Assembly: GCA_024683255.1 (NCBI GenBank)
Contig: JAIKYL010000158.1
Coordinates: forward strand, 1-10,154
Reading direction: 5' to 3'
DNA length: 10,154 bases
Source of the DNA: Bacteroidales bacterium
GTDB taxonomy: Bacteria > Bacteroidota > Bacteroidia > Bacteroidales > UBA932
Shown: piece by piece, positions 6,457 through 10,154 of the stretch
Position numbering within the stretch: the first letter of the stretch is position 1
Layout: each line of letters starts with the position of its first letter
The notes under the pieces: model-generated
Told to the model about the DNA's origin: nothing
Seen by the model: only the letters and a program-made list of their open reading frames with translations
Database searches by the model: none
Program-made: the position numbers and the translations under genes

Positions 6457-6846
6457 ATGGAACAGAAACACGCCCTTGGAAGACGTAAATCAGCTGTCGC
6501 TCGTGTTTATGTTGCAGCCGGTAAGGGCAGCATTGTGATCAATGGCCGCCCCATGGAAGAGTACTTCAAGGAGGGAACCCTCCAGTACATCGTGAACCAG
6601 CCCCTCGAGGTCACCGGTACAACTGGTCAGTTTGACATCAAGGTAACTCTCGTCGGTGGAGGTACCAAAGGTCAGGCAGAGGCCGTTCGCCTTGGAATCG
6701 CCCGCGCTCTTTGCGAGGTGGATAAAGAGGCCTATCGCGCTACCCTGAAGGCCGCCGGTTTCCTCACCCGCGACGCTCGCGAGGTCGAGCGCAAGAAGCC
6801 TGGTCAGCCTGGCGCACGTCGTCGCTTCCAGTTCAGCAAGCGTTAA
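6457..6846 (+). CDS. rpsI: 30S ribosomal protein S9
   Basis: Small-subunit protein whose basic C-terminal tail reaches the P-site tRNA. The 129 residues start [19 protein letters not shown], the usual S9 opening, and include [19 protein letters not shown] and the C-terminal [27 protein letters not shown] region, ending in the invariant Lys-Arg. Length is normal for the family. It is 9 bp after rplM and 189 bp before rpsB. No promoter consensus was found in that gap, so rpsB and tsf are probably read through from the rplM promoter. Confidence 0.97.
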   Translation: MEQKHALGRRKSAVARVYVAAGKGSIVINGRPMEEYFKEGTLQYIVNQPLEVTGTTGQFDIKVTLVGGGTKGQAEAVRLGIARALCEVDKEAYRATLKAAGFLTRDAREVERKKPGQPGARRRFQFSKR

Positions 6847-7035
6847 TCGGCCTGCAATTACTGGAGTTACGTCAGCACGGCTTTGGTATTCATCAAATCC
6901 TGAGATCCCGGTGAGGATGAGAATCTTCCCAGGCTACAACAAGGATTGCCGGGCCGCGAAAAAATTTCGGAGACCAATCAAGGATTGCTACTCCGGATTG
7001 ATGAAAGAGTTATTAACAAAGACAAAAACAAACCC
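6847..7035 (+). promoter_or_regulatory. Untranslated leader before rpsB with candidate hairpin
   Basis: A 189-nt non-coding gap inside the ribosomal operon. At 6966-6997 a hairpin can form: outer stem 6966-6972 with 6991-6997 (7 bp, one G-U), a small internal loop, and inner stem CAATC (6975-6979) with GATTG (6983-6987) closed by a 3-nt loop. A weaker alternative hairpin (6957-6961 with 6965-6969) uses some of the same bases, so the two exclude each other. The position, 39 nt before the rpsB start, fits autoregulation by S2, but I do not recognise a known S2 leader family. No TAnnTTTG box is present. Confidence 0.4.
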
Positions 7036-7971
7036 ATGTCTAGAACAAATTTCGATCAGCTGCTTGATGCAGGCGCCCACTTCGGACATCTTGCCCGTCG
7101 TTGGAACCCCAAGATGGCTCCGTATATCTTCATCGAGAGAAACGGTATCCACATCATCGACCTGCACAAGACCGTCGTCAAGATTGACGAGGCAGCAGAG
7201 TTCCTTAAGGAAATGGCCCGCAGCGGCCGTAAGGTCCTCTTCGTTGCCACCAAAAAACAGGCTAAAGACGTCGTTGCCGCCAAGGCTGCAGAGGTCAATA
7301 TGCCTTCCGTGACCGAGCGCTGGCCGGGTGGTATGCTTACCAACTTCCCCACCATCCGCAAGGCCGTCAAGAAAATGAACACCATCGACAAAATGAAGGA
7401 AGATGGCACCTTCGAGAAGCTCGCCAAGCGTGAGCGCCTCCAGGTGGAGCGCCAGCGTGCCAAGCTGGAGAAGAACCTCGGTTCCATCCGCGACATGTCC
7501 CGCCTTCCTTCCGCTCTCTTCGTAGTGGACGTCCAGAAAGAGGCCAACGCCGTTAAGGAAGCCGCCCGTCTGAACATTCCGGTTATCGCAATGGTTGACA
7601 CTTGTTGCGATCCCACCCCCATTGATTATGTGATTCCGGCTAACGACGACAATACGAAGTCCATCGAGCTCATCATGGATGTGATGTGCAAGGCCATCAA
7701 CGAGGGCCTGGAAGAGCGCAAGCTGGAGAAGGAGAAGGAACCCGAGGCCGAGGCTGCCGAACTGGAAGCCGCCCTTGCTCCCGCTCCTCAGAAGAAGCTG
7801 CGTTCCCGCCGCGCCCCCAAGGCCGAGGCTGCTGAGGCTCCCGCCGAAGCTCCCGCAGAGGCCCCCAAGGCCGAAGCTGCAGAAGCTCCCGTAGAGGAAG
7901 CTCCCAAGCCCAAGAAGGCTGCCAAGGCCCCCAAGGCCGAGAAGGCTGCCGAAGAACCCGTTAAAGAGTAA
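7036..7971 (+). CDS. rpsB: 30S ribosomal protein S2 with long acidic/Ala-Pro-rich tail
   Basis: Small-subunit protein that helps bring S1 and the mRNA to the ribosome. The 311 residues begin MSRTNFDQLLDAGAHFGHL, the usual S2 start, and show RRWNPKMAPYIF, VLFVATKKQAK, ERWPGGMLTNFPTIRK (95-110) and IPVIAMVDTCCDP (181-193). A reading-frame extension to a TTG at 6946 is possible but adds no family residues and is rejected. The S2 body ends near residue 230; the last 81 residues are low-complexity Ala, Pro, Glu and Lys, with two copies of PKAEAAEAP. Most S2 proteins are about 240-280 residues, so this tail is long. It ends with tandem stops (TAATAA) and is 24 bp before tsf, the conserved rpsB-tsf pair. 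Confidence 0.96.
   Translation: MSRTNFDQLLDAGAHFGHLARRWNPKMAPYIFIERNGIHIIDLHKTVVKIDEAAEFLKEMARSGRKVLFVATKKQAKDVVAAKAAEVNMPSVTERWPGGMLTNFPTIRKAVKKMNTIDKMKEDGTFEKLAKRERLQVERQRAKLEKNLGSIRDMSRLPSALFVVDVQKEANAVKEAARLNIPVIAMVDTCCDPTPIDYVIPANDDNTKSIELIMDVMCKAINEGLEERKLEKEKEPEAEAAELEAALAPAPQKKLRSRRAPKAEAAEAPAEAPAEAPKAEAAEAPVEEAPKPKKAAKAPKAEKAAEEPVKE
7816..7890 (+). repeat. Low-complexity repeats encoding the S2 tail
   Basis: The nine-residue unit PKAEAAEAP is encoded at 7816-7842 and again at 7864-7890, separated by an AEAPAEA linker that repeats part of the same pattern. The two DNA copies differ at several third positions, so the duplication is either old or was shaped by selection on the protein. 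Confidence 0.7.
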
Positions 7972-7995
7972 TAACCGTTAAAACAGCAAGAAATT

Positions 7996-8994
7996 ATGGC
8001 TATCGCTTTAGCTGATATCAAGAAACTGCGCGACATGACCAGCGCCGGTATGATGGATTGCAAGAAGGCCCTGGAAGAGGCCGAAGGCGATTTCAAGCGT
8101 GCCGTTGAGATCCTTCGCGAGAAAGGTAAGTCCACCCTCGCCAAGCGGGGTGACAACGAGACCACCCAGGGTGCTGTCCTCAGCCGCATCAACGGCGGCA
8201 AGGCTGTGCTCGTATGCCTGGGCTGCGAGACGGACTTCGTGGCCGCTACGCCCGATTTCAAGAAGCTCGCAGGCGCCATCGCCGATGCAGCTATCGCTCA
8301 GTTCCCTGCAGACCTTGAGGCTCTCAAGGCCGTTAAGGGTGCCGACGGTTATACCCTGGACGAGGACATCACCAACCAGGCCGGCAAGACCGGTGAAAAG
8401 CATGTGCTGGCATACTACGGCGCCCTTGAGGCTCCGTTCGTGAGCGAGTATGTGCACTTCAACGGCAAGCTGGGCGCCATCGTTGCTTTCAGCAAGGTGG
8501 TTCCCGCCGAGATTGCCCGTGGTATTGCCATGCAGGTCGCTTCCATGAATCCTGTGGCTGTGGATCCCGCTTCCGTTCCCGCCGAAGTGCTGGAGTCGGA
8601 GAAGACCGTGGCCATCCAGAAGACCAAGGACGAGCAGGTGCAGAAGGCTGTGGACAACGCTCTCAAGAAGGTGGGCATCAACCCCGCCCACGTGGATAGC
8701 GAAGACCACATCGAGTCCAACACCGCCAAGGGTTGGATCACTCCGGCCCAGGCCGCCCAGGCCCGTGAGATCATCGCCAAGGTGAGCGAGGAAACCCTTG
8801 CCTCCCTGGCTCAGAAGGAGCAGATGATCAACGGCATCGTGAACGGCCGTATCCAGAAGTTCCTGAAGGAGAACACCCTCATGGAGCAGGAGTACCAGCT
8901 CAGCGACGACAAGGCCACCGTGGCCGCCGCCCTCAAGGCCGTCGACGCGGAAGCCAAGGTTGTTGCTTTCAAGCGCTTCTCCCTGGCCGACTAA
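7996..8994 (+). CDS. tsf: Elongation factor Ts
   Basis: Guanine-nucleotide exchange factor that recycles EF-Tu-GDP. The 332 residues match the longer Bacteroidales form (E. coli 283). The N-terminal UBA-like domain shows IKKLRDMTSAGMMDCKKALEEA (8-29), and the core has the EF-Tu-contact motif TDFV (79-82). The following residues are AATPDF, where many relatives have a Lys or Arg directly after TDFVA; this is a minor variation. C-terminal parts include the VNGRIQKFLKENTLMEQEY stretch typical of the coiled-coil and last subdomain. The start MAIALADIKK is standard. It follows rpsB by 24 bp and is the last gene of the operon, with a strong terminator 20 bp downstream. Confidence 0.97.
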   Translation: MAIALADIKKLRDMTSAGMMDCKKALEEAEGDFKRAVEILREKGKSTLAKRGDNETTQGAVLSRINGGKAVLVCLGCETDFVAATPDFKKLAGAIADAAIAQFPADLEALKAVKGADGYTLDEDITNQAGKTGEKHVLAYYGALEAPFVSEYVHFNGKLGAIVAFSKVVPAEIARGIAMQVASMNPVAVDPASVPAEVLESEKTVAIQKTKDEQVQKAVDNALKKVGINPAHVDSEDHIESNTAKGWITPAQAAQAREIIAKVSEETLASLAQKEQMINGIVNGRIQKFLKENTLMEQEYQLSDDKATVAAALKAVDAEAKVVAFKRFSLAD

Positions 8995-9013
8995 TTCTGT
9001 CGATCATTCGTTT

Positions 9014-9048
9014 AAGTGCCAGTCGCCATCGCGGCTGGCACTTTTTTT
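9014..9048 (+). terminator. Intrinsic terminator after tsf
   Basis: The arms 9014-9026 and 9031-9043 form a 13-bp stem (one G-U pair) with a CATC loop, followed by a run of seven T (9042-9048). This is a textbook Rho-independent terminator closing the rplM-rpsI-rpsB-tsf operon. Its end is only 2 bp from the -7 box of the next gene. Confidence 0.92.
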
Positions 9049-9050
9049 CG

Positions 9051-9058
9051 TATCTTTG
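9051..9058 (+). promoter_or_regulatory. Putative -7 box for the S51/ATP-grasp gene
   Basis: TATCTTTG matches TAnnTTTG. The -33 position would fall inside the tsf terminator stem and shows no TTTG. Transcription should start near 9062, only about 5 nt before the ATG at 9067, so the mRNA would be almost leaderless. Confidence 0.55.
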
Positions 9059-9066
9059 CATCTGCG

Positions 9067-10154
9067 ATGACGCTTTTCCTCACAGGCAGCCCCACACGTT
9101 ACGGGGAGCCCAGCTTTACGGAGGACAACGGTTTTCTGGCCGCTGTTAAGGCCGAATTGGCCAAGGTCACGGGTCCGGACCGCCTGCCCAGGGTGCTGCT
9201 GGTGAGCGCCGCGCCGGACGACAAAGGCTTTACCGCCTCCGTGAAAAGGGGCATGAGCACCTGCATCCACCGCTCCGGCATCAAGACAGAGGAAATTGTG
9301 ATGCTGGAACGTCGCAATGCCGATGAGGCCCCTCAGCTGGTGAGGCGGGCCGATTGGATCATCATGTGCGGCGGACACGTCCCCACCCAGAACCGCTTCA
9401 TCCATGAAATCGGCCTGAAAAAGCTGCTGCAAGGCTATGAGGGTGTGATTTTGGGTTGCAGCGCCGGCAGCATGAACTGTGCCGATGATGTCTATTCCCA
9501 CCCGGAACTCAACGGAGAATCCGTGGACCCGGGATATGCCCGCTGGCTCAAAGGCCTGGGCCTAACGGACATCAATCTGGTGCCTCACTACGACCAGGTT
9601 CGCTATGTGAAACTGGACGGCCGGCGGCTCTTTGAAGACATCGTTTTCCCGGAGAGCTGGGGGCATCGTTTTGTCACATTCCGCGACGGCGGCTACATCA
9701 TTTGCCGAAACGGCCGGAGCGAACTCCGCGGCGAAGGCTGGGAGATTGTCCAGGGCGGCATGCGCCATCTTTGTAATGAAAACCAATCCTATACCTTTAT
9801 GAACTTAATATTTATTTCTCCCCATTTCCCGCAGACCTACTGGCACTTCTGTGCCGGGGCCAAGGCCAAGGGCGTAAACGTGCTGGCCATTGCGGATGCC
9901 GACTACTGGAGCCTTCCCCAGGAACTCCGAAACGGCATTTCCGACTACTACAAGGTGAACAACCTGGAGAATTACGAAGAGATGTACCGGGCCGTGGCCT
10001 GGCTGGCCCACAAATGGGGCCGGATAGACTGGATAGAATCCAACAATGAATACTGGCTGGAGCAGGACGCCCGCCTGCGCACGGATTTCAACGTTACTTC
10101 CGGTATCAAGAGCGACTTTGTGGCGGCCATCCGGAACAAGTCCGAGATGAAGAA
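9067..10154 (+). CDS. Peptidase S51 (cyanophycinase/dipeptidase E-like) joined in frame to an ATP-grasp ligase, 3' end cut by window edge
   Basis: From the ATG at 9067 the frame is open for 362 codons to the window edge, with no stop. Residues 1-244 form a peptidase S51/type 1 glutamine-amidotransferase-like domain: a beta strand (MTLFLTGSP), IIMCGGHVPTQN (98-109, the GGGNT-like oxyanion region), the nucleophile elbow GCSAGSM (130-136) with Ser132, and VPHYD (172-176) with the likely catalytic His174. Residues 245 onward (MNLIFISPHFPQTYWHFC) match the usual start of a Bacteroidetes ATP-grasp protein, with DWIESNNEYWLEQDARLR (about 322-339) typical of its pre-ATP-grasp domain; the nucleotide-binding part lies beyond the window. 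S51 enzymes cleave small or unusual peptides (Asp-X dipeptides, cyanophycin), while ATP-grasp ligases make such bonds. Substrates are unknown. The two halves could be one bifunctional protein or two genes with a frame error at the joint. S51 assignment is firm; ATP-grasp is fairly sure. Confidence 0.82.
   Translation, partial: MTLFLTGSPTRYGEPSFTEDNGFLAAVKAELAKVTGPDRLPRVLLVSAAPDDKGFTASVKRGMSTCIHRSGIKTEEIVMLERRNADEAPQLVRRADWIIMCGGHVPTQNRFIHEIGLKKLLQGYEGVILGCSAGSMNCADDVYSHPELNGESVDPGYARWLKGLGLTDINLVPHYDQVRYVKLDGRRLFEDIVFPESWGHRFVTFRDGGYIICRNGRSELRGEGWEIVQGGMRHLCNENQSYTFMNLIFISPHFPQTYWHFCAGAKAKGVNVLAIADADYWSLPQELRNGISDYYKVNNLENYEEMYRAVAWLAHKWGRIDWIESNNEYWLEQDARLRTDFNVTSGIKSDFVAAIRNKSEMK
9799..10154 (+). 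other. ATP-grasp module and possible separate translation start
   Basis: ATG at 9799 starts MNLIFISPHFPQTYWHFC, which looks like a natural N-terminus for stand-alone ATP-grasp proteins of this group. The 35 bases before it are noticeably AT-richer than the surrounding coding DNA, like an intergenic stretch, and a near-match -7 box (CATCTTTG, 9766-9773) precedes it by about 25 nt. In the +1 frame a TGA at 9800-9802 overlaps this ATG (ATGA), a common layout for coupled genes. If the two are separate, this is the 5' part of a second gene. Confidence 0.5.

Noticed and set aside
6850..6920. tRNA-like look of the segment after rpsI
   Set aside because: No acceptor stem and no proper D or T arm can be drawn.
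6940..6988. Direct repeat CAAGGATTGC at 6940-6949 and 6979-6988 in the rpsB leader
   Set aside because: Only 10 bp and two copies; the second copy is explained by the hairpin. Not enough to call a repeat element.
6946..7035. N-terminal extension of rpsB from TTG 6946
   Set aside because: The S2 family starts at MSRTNFDQL (7036); the upstream residues match nothing and fall on the leader hairpin.
9792..9799. TACCTTTA as a promoter box for the ATP-grasp part
   Set aside because: The box runs into the ATG, so a start from it would lie after the start codon.
1..10154. CRISPR arrays, insertion sequences, phage genes, defence systems
   Set aside because: No repeat-spacer pattern, transposase, integrase or nuclease-like reading frame was seen; gene content is housekeeping.

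Overview
The window reads as ordinary chromosome from a fairly GC-rich member of the Bacteroidota, most likely order Bacteroidales. Four things point there: several promoter -7 boxes match TAnnTTTG, the L13 start (MDTLSYKT) and the S2 and EF-Ts proteins have the Bacteroidales form, the lipid A kinase has the Bacteroidetes-type DDAFQ motif, and Shine-Dalgarno sites are weak. No phage, insertion sequence, tRNA, rRNA or CRISPR array was seen.

Layout. Positions 1-3150 (minus strand) hold a tightly packed set read right to left: frr (ribosome recycling factor), pheA (prephenate dehydratase with ACT domain), a class I/II aminotransferase and tyrA (prephenate dehydrogenase, cut by the window edge). 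The last three carry prephenate to phenylalanine and tyrosine. No chorismate mutase domain is present in any of them. Positions 3151-3238 are a short divergent promoter region. Positions 3239-5898 (plus strand) hold lpxK (lipid A 4'-kinase), dusB (tRNA dihydrouridine synthase, GTG start overlapping the lpxK stop) and a small secreted, probably outer-membrane beta-barrel protein. Positions 5899-8994 hold the ribosomal protein/translation operon rplM-rpsI-rpsB-tsf, with a clear promoter in front, a structured leader before rpsB and a strong intrinsic terminator after tsf. From 9067 to the right edge runs one open frame that joins a peptidase S51 (cyanophycinase/dipeptidase E-like) domain to the start of an ATP-grasp-type ligase.

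Most of the window is housekeeping. The points most worth a second look are: (1) the S51 peptidase/ATP-grasp reading frame, a possible peptide-cleaving plus peptide-ligating fusion, or a frameshifted pair of coupled genes; (2) a 68-bp near-perfect inverted repeat inside tyrA that lies where the protein carries about 22 extra residues, like a palindromic element inserted in frame; (3) an 81-residue Ala/Pro/Glu/Lys-rich tail on ribosomal protein S2; (4) a candidate regulatory hairpin before rpsB; and (5) two places where an intrinsic terminator and the next promoter overlap.
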